A stretch of DNA of 64,000 nt, taken from positions 1 to 64,000 of the forward strand of contig NZ_NVQE01000016.1 in the NCBI RefSeq assembly GCF_002591975.1, in the 5' to 3' direction. How positions within the stretch are numbered: the stretch's first letter is position 1; every line of letters begins with the position of its first letter. A program made the translations under genes and the position numbers. Below the pieces are notes generated by a model. The model was not told the DNA's origin. It saw nothing but the letters and a program-made list of their open reading frames with translations, and searched no databases. Positions 22,805-31,577 of the stretch are shown here, piece by piece. Source of the DNA: Mycobacterium neglectum (GTDB taxonomy: Bacteria > Actinomycetota > Actinomycetes > Mycobacteriales > Mycobacteriaceae).

Positions 22805-23605
22805 GTGGACAATCGATTCGTGGCAGAGCCGACGATTCAGTTTCGCCGCCTTGCCGAGCAGGTCGCCGACGAGCTCCGGCGACGCATTCTGCGAGGTGAG
22901 CTGGCCGACGGCAGCATCCTTCCCAAAGAGGATGAGCTCCTTCTCGAGTTCCCGGTCAGTAAGCCCTCGCTGCGCGAGGCGATGCGCATTCTCGAGGCTG
23001 AAGGGCTGCTGCGCGTCCGTCGCGGAAAGCTCGGCGGTGCCGTGGTGCGCAGGCCCAATGCCGCGAATGTCGCCTACACCGTCGGCCTGGTCCTGGGATC
23101 CCAGGAGGTGGGCCTCTCCGACGTCGGCAACGCGCTCCTCCAAGTCGAGCCGGCGTGCGCGGGCCTGTGCGCTCAGCGTGCCGATCGCGGCACGGCCGTG
23201 GTCCCGCTGCTGCGACAGGTGCATGCCGGCGCCGTCGCGGCCGTCGAGGACCTGCTGATGGTGACATCGGCCAGCAGGCGGTTCCATGAGTCACTCGTAG
23301 CGCTGTGCGGCAACCAGACCATGATCATCCTCGCCGGGGCGCTGGAGATGCTGTGGTCGGCGCACGAGACGAGCTGGTCGAGCCGGGTCGCGGACGGCAG
23401 CATCGTGCCCGTCGATGAACGCCTGGCAGTGCTGGAAGACCACCGGCAGGTGATCGATGCGATCGACGACGGTGATGCGCGCCGCGCGTACGACCTGGCC
23501 GCGGCGCATCTCATCGATGCGCAGCACTACCCGGGCTCATCGGGCGTCGTCGATCCCTCGATGCTGCGGAACTGGCCGAACACCCCGCCGGAAACCCACC
23601 GTTGA
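22805..23605 (+). CDS. GntR/FadR-family transcriptional regulator
   Basis: This 266-residue regulator has the GntR winged helix at the N-terminus (LAEQVADELRRRILRGELAD, then PVSKPSLREAMRILEAEGLL, VRRGKLGGAVV) and a helical FCD effector domain (about 90-240) with metal-ligand-type His residues in SASRRFHESLVALCGNQ and LEDHRQVIDAI. The FCD fold usually senses carboxylates or acyl-CoAs. It starts at GTG 22805 (a second GTG at 22820). It is followed 30 bases later by the CoA ligase, aldolase and amidohydrolase genes on the same strand, so it most likely controls them. Confidence 0.9.
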   Translation: MDNRFVAEPTIQFRRLAEQVADELRRRILRGELADGSILPKEDELLLEFPVSKPSLREAMRILEAEGLLRVRRGKLGGAVVRRPNAANVAYTVGLVLGSQEVGLSDVGNALLQVEPACAGLCAQRADRGTAVVPLLRQVHAGAVAAVEDLLMVTSASRRFHESLVALCGNQTMIILAGALEMLWSAHETSWSSRVADGSIVPVDERLAVLEDHRQVIDAIDDGDARRAYDLAAAHLIDAQHYPGSSGVVDPSMLRNWPNTPPETHR

Positions 23606-23635
23606 CCGCGCTCCTCATTTTCATATGATTTGGTG

Positions 23636-25219
23636 ATGAGCGTCGACGCAGCCGCCGTGACAAGCGCCGAAGCGGCGCAGTACCGGGCCGCGGGCTGGTG
23701 GTCGGACGTCACACTGTCCGACTGCGTGCGTGGCAACGCCGCCTCGTCACCGGACCGACCCGCCTACGTCGACTTCACACCCGACATCGCCGGACGCCAG
23801 TTCACCTGGGCCGAGTTCGACCGGGCCGCCACCAACCTGGCCTGCGATCTGCAGCGTCTCGGCGTCACACCTTCAGACCGCGTCGGTCTATGGCACAAGG
23901 ACAGCGCGGCGATCCACATCGCGCTGGTCGCCATCGAGCGCTGCGGCGCTGCTGTCGTCGGTCTGGGATCCCGTGTCGGCGTCCGCGAGGCCGAGCAGAT
24001 CCTGCGGACGACCCAGCCGACCCTCCTGGTTGCGGACACCCAACGACACCGGCTCGCTACAGAGGCCGCCGGTCCGTCGCTGCCCGTGGTCGCCCTTGGC
24101 GCCGAACTCGAGGTTGACACGCTTCCGCGAACGGATTCGAACTCGGACCTCTCACCTGCCGGTTCGGACGACGTCTTTCTGATCAACTCCACATCGGGCA
24201 CCACGGGTATGCCCAAATGTGTCGTGCACACCCAGAACCGTTGGCACTACTTCCATCTCAAGGCGGTCGCCAACGGCGCGCTCACCGCGGACGACGTTTT
24301 CCTGCCGATCATCCCGACGCCCTACGGCTTCGGGATCTGGACGTCGCACACCACACCCATCCACCTGGGCGCGACCACGGTCCGCATCGAGCGCTTCGAT
24401 CCCGCCGCGACGTGCGCGGCGATCGAACGCCACCGCGTAACGGTGTTGTGTTGTGTCAGTACGCAACTGGCGATGATCCTCGCCGATCCGGCCTCGCGGG
24501 ACCACGACCTGAGTAGCCTGCGCGTCGTGTTCACCGGCGGTGAGCCACTGCCGTACACGCAGGCCGCACGCTTCGAGGAACTGACCGGCGTGACGATCCT
24601 GCAGTTCTACGGCTCCAACGAGACGGGCATGCTCAGCGCCACCACGCTTTCGGATTCGTTGGACCGCCGGTTGCGCACCGCCGGTCGAATCGTGCCGGAG
24701 ATGGCTGTGCGGTTGTTCGACGGGGATCGCGACGTCACCGAGTCCGGGCGCGGGCAGCCGGCATGCCGAGGGCCTGCACTGTCTCTGGGTTATCTCGGCG
24801 GCACCGACCACGACCAGTTGTTCACCAAGGACGGCTGGATGCGGATGGGTGACATCTGTGAACTCGATGCCGACGGCTATCTCACGCTCACCGGCCGGAC
24901 ATCGGACTTCATCCTTCGCGGCGGCAAGAACATCAGCGCGGTCCAGGTCGAGGAAGCCGTGGCGACGCATCCCGCCGTCGCCGTGGCGGCCGCCGTCGCG
25001 ATGCCCGACCCCGTCTTCGGCGAACGAGTCTGCGTCTACGCCGAGCTCAAGCAGGCCGATGCTCTTGACCTGCCGACACTCGTGGAGCACCTGTTGGCTG
25101 CCGGTGTCTCCAAGGAGTTGCTGCCGGAGCGACTAGAAGTTCTCGATGAGCTACCACGCTCGTCCGGCGGCAAGGTCGCCAAAGGTCAACTTCGCGAACG
25201 GATTCGGGAGGGATCATGA
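23636..25219 (+). CDS. Acyl-CoA synthetase/AMP-dependent ligase
   Basis: This 527-residue adenylate-forming enzyme activates a carboxylic acid with ATP and CoA. Motifs are the P-loop STSGTTGMPK, LQFYGSNETGM, the hinge region GDICELDADGYLTLTGRTSD followed by FILRGGKNIS, and the C-terminal Lys in SSGGKVAKGQLRE. The start is ATG 23636 or the overlapping GTG 23633. Its stop overlaps the aldolase start as ATGA, so the two are coupled. Neighbours suggest activation of an aromatic or hydroxylated carboxylic acid. The substrate cannot be read from the sequence. Confidence 0.92.
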   Translation: MSVDAAAVTSAEAAQYRAAGWWSDVTLSDCVRGNAASSPDRPAYVDFTPDIAGRQFTWAEFDRAATNLACDLQRLGVTPSDRVGLWHKDSAAIHIALVAIERCGAAVVGLGSRVGVREAEQILRTTQPTLLVADTQRHRLATEAAGPSLPVVALGAELEVDTLPRTDSNSDLSPAGSDDVFLINSTSGTTGMPKCVVHTQNRWHYFHLKAVANGALTADDVFLPIIPTPYGFGIWTSHTTPIHLGATTVRIERFDPAATCAAIERHRVTVLCCVSTQLAMILADPASRDHDLSSLRVVFTGGEPLPYTQAARFEELTGVTILQFYGSNETGMLSATTLSDSLDRRLRTAGRIVPEMAVRLFDGDRDVTESGRGQPACRGPALSLGYLGGTDHDQLFTKDGWMRMGDICELDADGYLTLTGRTSDFILRGGKNISAVQVEEAVATHPAVAVAAAVAMPDPVFGERVCVYAELKQADALDLPTLVEHLLAAGVSKELLPERLEVLDELPRSSGGKVAKGQLRERIREGS

Positions 25220-25989
25220 CCACAGAGGAAGTTCGACGGGGCGGCCTTGACGTCTGGTCGCCGTCGAAGACACCGCCGATCGGTGCCGACCTTCGCGACG
25301 AACAACTGATGGCCGTCGCATTCCGGCACCTCGCCGATATCGGCTTCGCGGAGAACATGGCCGGGCACATCACGTGGCAGCCGGACGGACAAAGCGACAT
25401 GTTCGTCAATCCGTGGGGCCTGTGGTGGCAGGAGTTGACGGCCTCCGACATCTGCGTGGTCGACGAGGACGCCCGCGTGGTCCGCGGCCGCTGGGACGTG
25501 ACACCCGCAATCCACCTGCACACCGAACTGCACCGGATCCGGCCCGACGCCCGCGTCGTGATCCACAACCATCCCTACTACGTCACCCTTATCGCAGCAC
25601 TGGGCATCCTGCCCGAACTCGTGCATCAGACCGGATCGCTGTTCCTCGACGACATGTATCTCGTCGAGGACTACGACGGTGAGATCGATGCCCCTTGGCG
25701 AGCAAGCGAACTCGCACAGCAGATTGGATCGGCCAACCTCATCGTCCTCGCGAACCACGGTGTCATCGCCGCCGGGCGCAACCTCGCCGAGGCGGTCTAC
25801 CGGGCGGTGTCCATCGAACGCGTCTGCCGACTGGCCTACGACGTGATGCTCACCGGGCGGGCACCGTCCAAGATGAACCGCGGCGACATGGTCGGCATGC
25901 AGGAGTCGCTGATCGAACGCGCCGCCGACGTCTACTGGGCGGGCGCCGCCCGCATGACCATCAAGGCCGACCCCGACGTTTTGAACTGA
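25216..25989 (+). CDS. Class II aldolase/adducin-family protein
   Basis: This 257-residue protein has the class II aldolase fold: GHITWQPDGQSDMFVNPWGL near residue 50, the metal-binding VVIHNHPYYVTLIAALG (His-x-His) and LIVLANHGVIAAGRNLAEAV. The third His of the site lies in NHGV. Such enzymes do retro-aldol cleavage or decarboxylation using Zn or Mn. The usual sugar-phosphate residues are not obvious, so a non-sugar substrate is likely, in line with the neighbouring CoA ligase. It is coupled to that gene by ATGA and followed by the amidohydrolase 34 bases later. Confidence 0.88.
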   Translation: MTTEEVRRGGLDVWSPSKTPPIGADLRDEQLMAVAFRHLADIGFAENMAGHITWQPDGQSDMFVNPWGLWWQELTASDICVVDEDARVVRGRWDVTPAIHLHTELHRIRPDARVVIHNHPYYVTLIAALGILPELVHQTGSLFLDDMYLVEDYDGEIDAPWRASELAQQIGSANLIVLANHGVIAAGRNLAEAVYRAVSIERVCRLAYDVMLTGRAPSKMNRGDMVGMQESLIERAADVYWAGAARMTIKADPDVLN

Positions 25990-26023
25990 TAGCCCAACCG
26001 ATGACAGGAATCGAGGACTGCCA

Positions 26024-27292
26024 ATGACTTCCATCGATGACATGGCGGCGAATCTCAACTTCACGACCGCGAAGACGGGCGCCGACCGCACCGTGACATT
26101 CCTGCCCGAGCCCGAGCGGGCCGAGCGGAGATACACCGTGATCTCCGTCGACGATCACATCGTCGAACCTCCGGACACCTTCGACGGGCGGGTGCCACGC
26201 AAGTTCGTCGACCGCGCACCGCGGGTCGTCGACACCGAGGACGGCGGTCAGACGTGGATGTACGACGGCCACTCGCTGCCGAATGTGGGCTTCAACGCGG
26301 TGGTGGGACGGCCGGTGTCCGAGTACGGTTTCGAGCCTGCCCGGTTCGACGAAATGCGCCGCGGCGCATGGGATATCCATGCACGCGTCAAGGACATGGA
26401 TCTCAACGGCGTGTATGCGTCGCTCAACTTTCCGTCCTTCCTGCCCGGTTTCGCTGGCCAGCGACTACAGCAGGTCACCGATGACCGCGACCTTGCGATG
26501 GCGTCCGTGCGGGCATGGAACGACTGGCACATCGAGGCGTGGGCAGGCGCCTATCCCGATCGGATCATTCCGTGTCAGTTGCCGTGGCTGCTGGATCCCG
26601 AGGTCGGCGCGAAAATGATCTACGAGAACGCCGAGCGCGGCTATCACGCGGTGTCGTTCAGCGAGAACCCGGCGATGCTCGGGCTGCCGACGATCCACTC
26701 GGGTTACTGGGAGCCGCTGATGGCGGCGTGCGCGGACACCGGAACCGTGGTGAATCTGCACATCGGATCGTCAGGCACGTCGCCGTCGACCACCGCGGAC
26801 GCTCCGCCCGACGTACAGGGCGTGCTGTTCTTCGCCTACGCGATCTCCGCGGCCGTCGACTGGCTGTACTCCGGGCTGTGCACCCGGCACCCCGATCTCA
26901 AGATCTGTCTCTCCGAAGGCGGTATCGGCTGGGTGGCCGGCCTCCTCGACAGACTCGACCACATGCTGAGCTACCACGAGATGTACGGGACATGGAAGGC
27001 ACTCGGCGAGAGCCTGACCCCGGCGGAGGTCTTCAAACGAAATTTCTGGTTCTGCGCCGTGGAGGACCAGTCGTCGTTCATCCAGCACGAGCGCATCGGC
27101 GAGGACAACATCCTGCTCGAGGCCGATTACCCCCACTGCGACTCGACGTGGCCGCACACCCAGAAGAAGATTCACGAGCAGATCAACGGCCTCCCCGAGT
27201 CCATCATCAAGAAAGTGACGTGGGAAAACGCGGCGCGGCTCTACCAACATCCGGTTCCCGTGGCGGTCTCCGAAGACCCCGACGCGTTCTGA
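26024..27292 (+). CDS. Amidohydrolase-2 family metal-dependent hydrolase/decarboxylase
   Basis: This 422-residue protein belongs to the ACMSD-like amidohydrolase group. Metal-ligand motifs are ISVDDHIVEPPDTFDGRV near the N-terminus (DxHxxEP), the central VNLHIGSSG, LKICLSEGGIGWV and the C-terminal EADYPHCDSTWPHT. Members decarboxylate or hydrolyse ring-derived acids and are frequent in mycobacterial catabolic clusters. It is the last gene of the FadR-regulated string. Combined with the CoA ligase and class II aldolase, the set suggests breakdown of an aromatic or cyclic carboxylic acid, unproven. Confidence 0.9.
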   Translation: MTSIDDMAANLNFTTAKTGADRTVTFLPEPERAERRYTVISVDDHIVEPPDTFDGRVPRKFVDRAPRVVDTEDGGQTWMYDGHSLPNVGFNAVVGRPVSEYGFEPARFDEMRRGAWDIHARVKDMDLNGVYASLNFPSFLPGFAGQRLQQVTDDRDLAMASVRAWNDWHIEAWAGAYPDRIIPCQLPWLLDPEVGAKMIYENAERGYHAVSFSENPAMLGLPTIHSGYWEPLMAACADTGTVVNLHIGSSGTSPSTTADAPPDVQGVLFFAYAISAAVDWLYSGLCTRHPDLKICLSEGGIGWVAGLLDRLDHMLSYHEMYGTWKALGESLTPAEVFKRNFWFCAVEDQSSFIQHERIGEDNILLEADYPHCDSTWPHTQKKIHEQINGLPESIIKKVTWENAARLYQHPVPVAVSEDPDAF

Positions 27293-27355
27293 GTGCCCTA
27301 GCGGTACCCTCGGTAGCGACTGGCAGCTAGTCGCGGGCCAAGATCGGGGGTAGCC

Positions 27356-28483
27356 ATGGACCTCGTGCTCGGTGTTTCCATGACATCCGCAGCGGTGCGC
27401 TGGGTGCTCGTCGAGGGCATCACGGGCGAGGGCGCCACGATCAGCCGCGGCTCCTTCGACTTGGCCGAAGCGGTCGACCCCGACGATCTGCTGGACGTGC
27501 TGCTCATCGATGAGCCCGACAGTCGCATGCATGCCATCGGCTTGACCTGGACGAATGAGGCGACCGACGCAGCATCCGGGGTACTGGAAGCCGTGCGGGC
27601 CAGGGGCTACGACAACGTGATCGCGGTCTCGGAACTCGAGGCGGGCGACGTCCTGGCGTCAGGCATCGCAGGTATCGCGGACTACGAGGACGTCGCCGTC
27701 TGCATCGTCGAACCCGATGCCGCAGTCGTTGCCATCGTCAACTCGAGGGGTGTGACTGTCGACCGCTTCAGCCGTCCCTCCGACGGCTCGGATGTGGTGG
27801 AGCTGCCGAGTTCGGTGATGGCGATGCTCGATCTCGACGACTGGCAGCCGGATTCGATCTTCGTGGTCGGCTCGGCGGAGGACCTCGACCTCATCAAGAC
27901 CACACTCGAAGCGGTGACCGACGCACCTGTCTTCTCGGCCGCCGAAGCCGACCTGGCACTTGCCCGCGGTGCCGCGCTGGCGTCCGCCCGCGCCGTCAAC
28001 GGTTTGGAGACGCCGGAGACGCACAAGCCGTCGCCGGTCCGCGCGCTGACCGCGGTTCTCGTGGCGGCCGCGGTGACGTTGGTCGTGTCGCTGTCGGTGG
28101 CGCTCGGATTGAGCCTGTCACCGTCAGTGCCCGAGCAGCCCCACGCCGCGAACCCCGAGCCCACGGCCGAGGAGCCGGCACCTCCGGGCAGGCAGTCCGG
28201 GACCAAGGTCGCCAACCTCACCGAATCGCTCAAGGCGGCCCGCCCGGTGGTGGCGCAGACCATCGTGGTCGCCGCTCCTTCCGCTCCGCCCGCGTCGGCA
28301 TTCGTGCCGCCCGCGGCCCCGGTCAACACACCGCCCGCGTACAGCCCGCCGGTACCCACGTATGCGCCACCGCCGGCGTATGTTCCGCCTGTGGCACCGC
28401 AGCCGCGGCTGCGCGACCGGATCCTGGAACGCATTCCGATAATCAACCGATTCCACGAACCGGAGTACCAGTACCCCAACTAG
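27356..28483 (+). CDS. Membrane protein with proline-rich tail, DUF7159-like paralogue
   Basis: This 375-residue protein shares its plan with the gene at 1-1217: N-terminus MDLVLGVSMTSAAVRWVLVE, an intracellular domain of about 220 residues with VVGSAEDLDLIKTTLEAV and LALARGAALASARAV, one membrane segment (TAVLVAAAVTLVVSLSVALG, about residues 227-250), then a Pro/Ala-rich tail ending in RDRILERIPIINRFHEPEYQ. The alternating pattern hints at a degenerate actin/Hsp70-type half-domain, and it lies tail-to-tail with a membrane Hsp70-like protein. Likely envelope-associated. Function unknown. Confidence 0.8.
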   Translation: MDLVLGVSMTSAAVRWVLVEGITGEGATISRGSFDLAEAVDPDDLLDVLLIDEPDSRMHAIGLTWTNEATDAASGVLEAVRARGYDNVIAVSELEAGDVLASGIAGIADYEDVAVCIVEPDAAVVAIVNSRGVTVDRFSRPSDGSDVVELPSSVMAMLDLDDWQPDSIFVVGSAEDLDLIKTTLEAVTDAPVFSAAEADLALARGAALASARAVNGLETPETHKPSPVRALTAVLVAAAVTLVVSLSVALGLSLSPSVPEQPHAANPEPTAEEPAPPGRQSGTKVANLTESLKAARPVVAQTIVVAAPSAPPASAFVPPAAPVNTPPAYSPPVPTYAPPPAYVPPVAPQPRLRDRILERIPIINRFHEPEYQYPN

Positions 28484-28496
28484 CCCTACTCGCTGT

Positions 28497-30257
28497 CTAC
28501 GGCAGCGGCGGTGGTTGGAACGGGTTGTTCGGCACCTGAATCGGTATCGGCACCGGTACGAACGGCACCGTGATGTGGGTCGTCGTCATCGTCGGAATCG
28601 TGGTCGTCGTAGTGGTCGTGGTTGTCGGCGACGTCGTTGTGGTGGTGGTCGCCGTCGTTGTGGTGGTGGTGGTTGTGGTCGTCGTAGTGGTCGTGGTTGT
28701 CGGCGACGTCGTTGTGGTCGTCGTCGGTGGTGTGGTGGTCACGTATGTCGTGACCGGCTCTTGCGTGGGTGGCGGCGGCGCCTCGCTGGTGACGGTCACC
28801 GTTTCCGGCGGGGGCGGCGCGACAGACGCCGGCGGTTCGGCGCTGGCCGGCGGCGGGGGTTCGGCGTTCGTCGGTTTCGGCGGGCTGGCGGTGCTGGGCG
28901 GATCTGTCTTGTTGGTGCTGTCGCTCACGCCGGTCAAGGCGATCGCCACGCCTCCGACAGCGATCAACGCGACCGCAGCGGCCAGCCCGATCACCAACTG
29001 CGGCAACCGTTGCCACGTGCGAGGTTGCTCGATGGCACCGGTCGTGGGTACGTACTGCACCGGCTGACGCATCGAAATGGCCTCTGCGCCATACGGGTTT
29101 TCGTAATCGCTTGCACCGGTGTAAGGGACGGGCTCGTCGGCGCCGTCGTCGTCCTGCGACCACGCCAGCGCGTTGGACGTCTCCGTTGCCGGTGCGTCGA
29201 GGACGGGCGCAACGGGCGCGAGACCGGTCGCGGCGTCGGCCGCCACCGGGGCCATCCCGGTCGCCGCTTCGGCCGCCGAGCCGTATGCCGCGAAAAGAGC
29301 CGCACCCACCGCTGCGTCCAATGCGGGCTGTGGTGTCGTCACCACCGGGGTACTCGTGCGCTCCGAAAGACGTTGTGCGATAAGTGGAATACTGGCCCCA
29401 CCACCCACCATTACCACGGCTACAATGTTGGTCCAGCCAATGCCGTTGCGCGCCAACGTATTTTCGACAGCATCAACAAGACCGTCGAGCGGCGCCGCGA
29501 TCAGCGACTCCAACTCGGTTCGCGTCAACTGAATCGCCGACCGGAAGGCGGGTAGTTCGGCGAGGACTTCGGTCGTCGATTCCGCCGACAGCCGTTCCTT
29601 GGCGCTGCGGCATTCCTCTCTGAGCCGGCTCAGTGAGCCCACCGCGGCAGTGGCGGCCGGATCGATGCCGCCCGTCGCCGCGATGCCGTTGACGATGTGG
29701 CTGAGCAGTGTCTGGTCGATCTGATCGCCTGCGAAGTCGGCGTATCTGGTGGTCTCGTCGATCGGCTCGAATGACGCCCCGGCGTCCGCAAGCGTGATGC
29801 TCGTCCCGCTACCGCCGAAATCGAGCAAGGCCAGCACACCCTGGGCCGGCAATCCGGGATTGGCCTGCAACGCCGTCAGCGAGGCGACCGCATCGGACAC
29901 CAGCCTCGCGGGCATACCGTCCGGAGCCAGCGTCGGATCGGCGCGCAATGCGGTACGCAGACTGCGCAGCGAGGCCATTCCCCAGTAGGCGGGGACCGCG
30001 ATCGCAAGTTCGGTCGGAGGCTGGCCGCCGGTCGCGTCGATCAGGTCGCCCAGCGCCTCGACCAACAGCCGGTCGGCCTGATGCGGCGCACCGTCCGGTG
30101 CGACCAATGGCACGGGGTCTCCGACGCGTTCGACGAATCCGTCCAGGACGGAGCCGTCGGCGAAGCTCACCACCGAACGGCGTATCACGGGTTGATTGCC
30201 GACACGGGCCGCAACCAAGTTGGTCGTCCCGATCGACAACCCCAACGGGTCGCTCAT
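28497..30257 (-). CDS. Membrane Hsp70-like ATPase with Thr/Pro-rich external tail (Rv0312-like)
   Basis: The ATG at 30257 gives 586 residues. The first 350 match the Hsp70/actin ATPase fold: phosphate-1 GLSIGTTNLVAARVG (the usual Asp is Ser), phosphate-2 LALLDFGGSGTSITLADAG and the adenosine motif VMVGGGASIPLIAQRLSE. No peptide-binding domain follows. Instead there is an acidic linker, one membrane helix (LPQLVIGLAAAVALIAVGGV) and a long Pro- then Thr-rich tail ending in a Pro/Phe stretch. M. tuberculosis Rv0312 is recalled as Pro/Thr-rich and lies in this position. The tail could be O-mannosylated. Function unknown; loss of the catalytic Asp questions ATPase activity. Confidence 0.85.
   Translation of the reverse strand: MSDPLGLSIGTTNLVAARVGNQPVIRRSVVSFADGSVLDGFVERVGDPVPLVAPDGAPHQADRLLVEALGDLIDATGGQPPTELAIAVPAYWGMASLRSLRTALRADPTLAPDGMPARLVSDAVASLTALQANPGLPAQGVLALLDFGGSGTSITLADAGASFEPIDETTRYADFAGDQIDQTLLSHIVNGIAATGGIDPAATAAVGSLSRLREECRSAKERLSAESTTEVLAELPAFRSAIQLTRTELESLIAAPLDGLVDAVENTLARNGIGWTNIVAVVMVGGGASIPLIAQRLSERTSTPVVTTPQPALDAAVGAALFAAYGSAAEAATGMAPVAADAATGLAPVAPVLDAPATETSNALAWSQDDDGADEPVPYTGASDYENPYGAEAISMRQPVQYVPTTGAIEQPRTWQRLPQLVIGLAAAVALIAVGGVAIALTGVSDSTNKTDPPSTASPPKPTNAEPPPPASAEPPASVAPPPPETVTVTSEAPPPPTQEPVTTYVTTTPPTTTTTTSPTTTTTTTTTTTTTTTTATTTTTTSPTTTTTTTTTIPTMTTTHITVPFVPVPIPIQVPNNPFQPPPLP
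28600..28718. repeat. Duplicated 44-bp block in the Thr-rich tail coding region
   Basis: Bases 28600-28643 and 28675-28718 are identical, offset by 75 bp (25 codons). They encode part of the poly-Thr tail on the minus strand. The surrounding GTC/GTG/GTT words form a low-complexity tract prone to in-frame expansion or contraction. Confidence 0.85.
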
Positions 30258-30443
30258 AACGGACCAAACCATAACGGCCCGACCTGCTCATATTTGTTAG
30301 ACACTCCGTGCCAACGACGTTCCACCATCATGGCTTTGGACTTCTATGAGCGGGCACAGAACCCGCTATGGCTTCGCTGTGACGAACTCGCCGATCCCCG
30401 ACCACCCGCAATCTCAATGCGGCGAAGTAGCCGGTGTGCTCCA

Positions 30444-30911
30444 ATGTCGGCCATGGGTGACATCGACGACATCAAGCAAGTCAAGTACCGCTACCTCCGC
30501 GCGCTCGATACCAAGCATTGGGACGAGTTCGCCGACACGCTGACCGAGGACGTGGTCGGCAGGTACGGCGAATCGATCGGCGAGGAGCACCACTTCACCA
30601 ATCGCGATGAACTCGTCACTTTCATGCGCAACTCACTCGGACCGGAGATCATCACCGAACACCGCGTCAACCACCCGGAGATCACCGTGGACGGCGATGA
30701 GGCCACCGCGACGTGGTACCTGCAGGACCGCGTGATCGCACCGGACTTCAACTTCATGCTGATCGGCGCGGGCTTCTACCACGACCGGTACCGGCGAACC
30801 GGCGACGGCTGGCGGATCAGCGAGACCGGCTACGACCGCACCTACGACGCCTCGATGTCGACCGAGAATCTCAATTTCAAGGTGAAAGCCGGTCGGGCAA
30901 TCAATCTTTGA
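30444..30911 (+). CDS. NTF2/SnoaL-like small protein (Rv0310c-like)
   Basis: This 155-residue protein has the single-domain NTF2-like cone fold: helix IDDIKQVKYRYLRALDTKHW then DEFADTLTEDVVGRYGESIG, and beta strands ATATWYLQDRV and GAGFYHDRYRRTGDGWRISE. The family covers isomerases, dehydratases and cyclases as well as non-enzymatic binding proteins. Several bases upstream could serve as start (ATG 30444 or 30453). It is convergent with the L,D-transpeptidase-like gene (three bases apart) in the order recalled for Rv0310c-Rv0309. Substrate unknown. Confidence 0.82.
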   Translation: MSAMGDIDDIKQVKYRYLRALDTKHWDEFADTLTEDVVGRYGESIGEEHHFTNRDELVTFMRNSLGPEIITEHRVNHPEITVDGDEATATWYLQDRVIAPDFNFMLIGAGFYHDRYRRTGDGWRISETGYDRTYDASMSTENLNFKVKAGRAINL

Positions 30912-30914
30912 GTA

Positions 30915-31568
30915 TCACTTCGAGATCGCGATGAGTGCGCCGGGCTGAAGCCAGCGCATGATCTCGACCAGCTTGGCGTCGTCGATTGCCACACACCCCG
31001 CTGTCGGTCCACCGTCGGTGGCATGGAGGAAAAAGGCGCCGCCATTGCCGGGCACGCGTTGTTTGTTGACGCCCATCACGACCGCGTGGACATACTGCGG
31101 GATTTCCAGGTTTTCGGTGCCGCTGGACGGATCGGTGTTGAACGGGCACTGCGATTCCTCACACACCTGCATGGTGTTGTAGGTCGGGCTCTTCATATCG
31201 CCGTCCCACCAGTGATTGGGGCCGACCTGGACGTACTGCAGGCCGCCGCCGGGATTGGGCGCGGTCCCGAACGCGAAGTCGAGGGTGAACACCCCCATCG
31301 GCGTCTTCATTTGGCCGTCATGGGTCTGCGGTGCCATGCCCGCCGCGCCGACGAACGCCGGGATACCGACGGCGACGGGCTGCCAGCCCGCAGCGGTTCG
31401 TTGGTAGACATCCATTTTGGCGTCCGAGCCGCCAACGCCCACAACGGAAATAACCTGAGTCGCGTTGCCGACGGACTGTGCGAACCACGGCGCGGTCTGC
31501 GCCCGGCTCACCGATGGGGTGGCCAGCGACATCACGGCTACACAGAGCAGGGTCAGTAGCCGGTGCAC
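30915..31568 (-). CDS. Exported L,D-transpeptidase-like (YkuD-type) protein, Rv0309-like
   Basis: This 217-residue protein starts with a signal peptide (MHRLLTLLCVAVMSLATPSV, cleavage after SRA). The catalytic region is FFLHATDGGPTAGCVAIDDA, i.e. the His...Gly-Cys pattern of YkuD-type transpeptidases with the nucleophile Cys. Upstream lies GQMKTPMGVFTLDFAFG, the usual TPxG motif. Such enzymes form 3-3 crosslinks or attach proteins to peptidoglycan. It differs from the canonical Ldt family by the short, single-domain form and by AGCV in place of HGCxR. Location and length match what I recall of Rv0309 (218 aa). Confidence 0.82.
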   Translation of the reverse strand: MHRLLTLLCVAVMSLATPSVSRAQTAPWFAQSVGNATQVISVVGVGGSDAKMDVYQRTAAGWQPVAVGIPAFVGAAGMAPQTHDGQMKTPMGVFTLDFAFGTAPNPGGGLQYVQVGPNHWWDGDMKSPTYNTMQVCEESQCPFNTDPSSGTENLEIPQYVHAVVMGVNKQRVPGNGGAFFLHATDGGPTAGCVAIDDAKLVEIMRWLQPGALIAISK

Positions 31569-31577
31569 CCGCTCATG

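Noticed and set aside
28570..29067. Plus-strand valine-rich frame (VVVVVV...)
   Set aside because: It is the complement of the Thr/Pro-rich tail of the Hsp70-like gene; low complexity keeps it open by chance.
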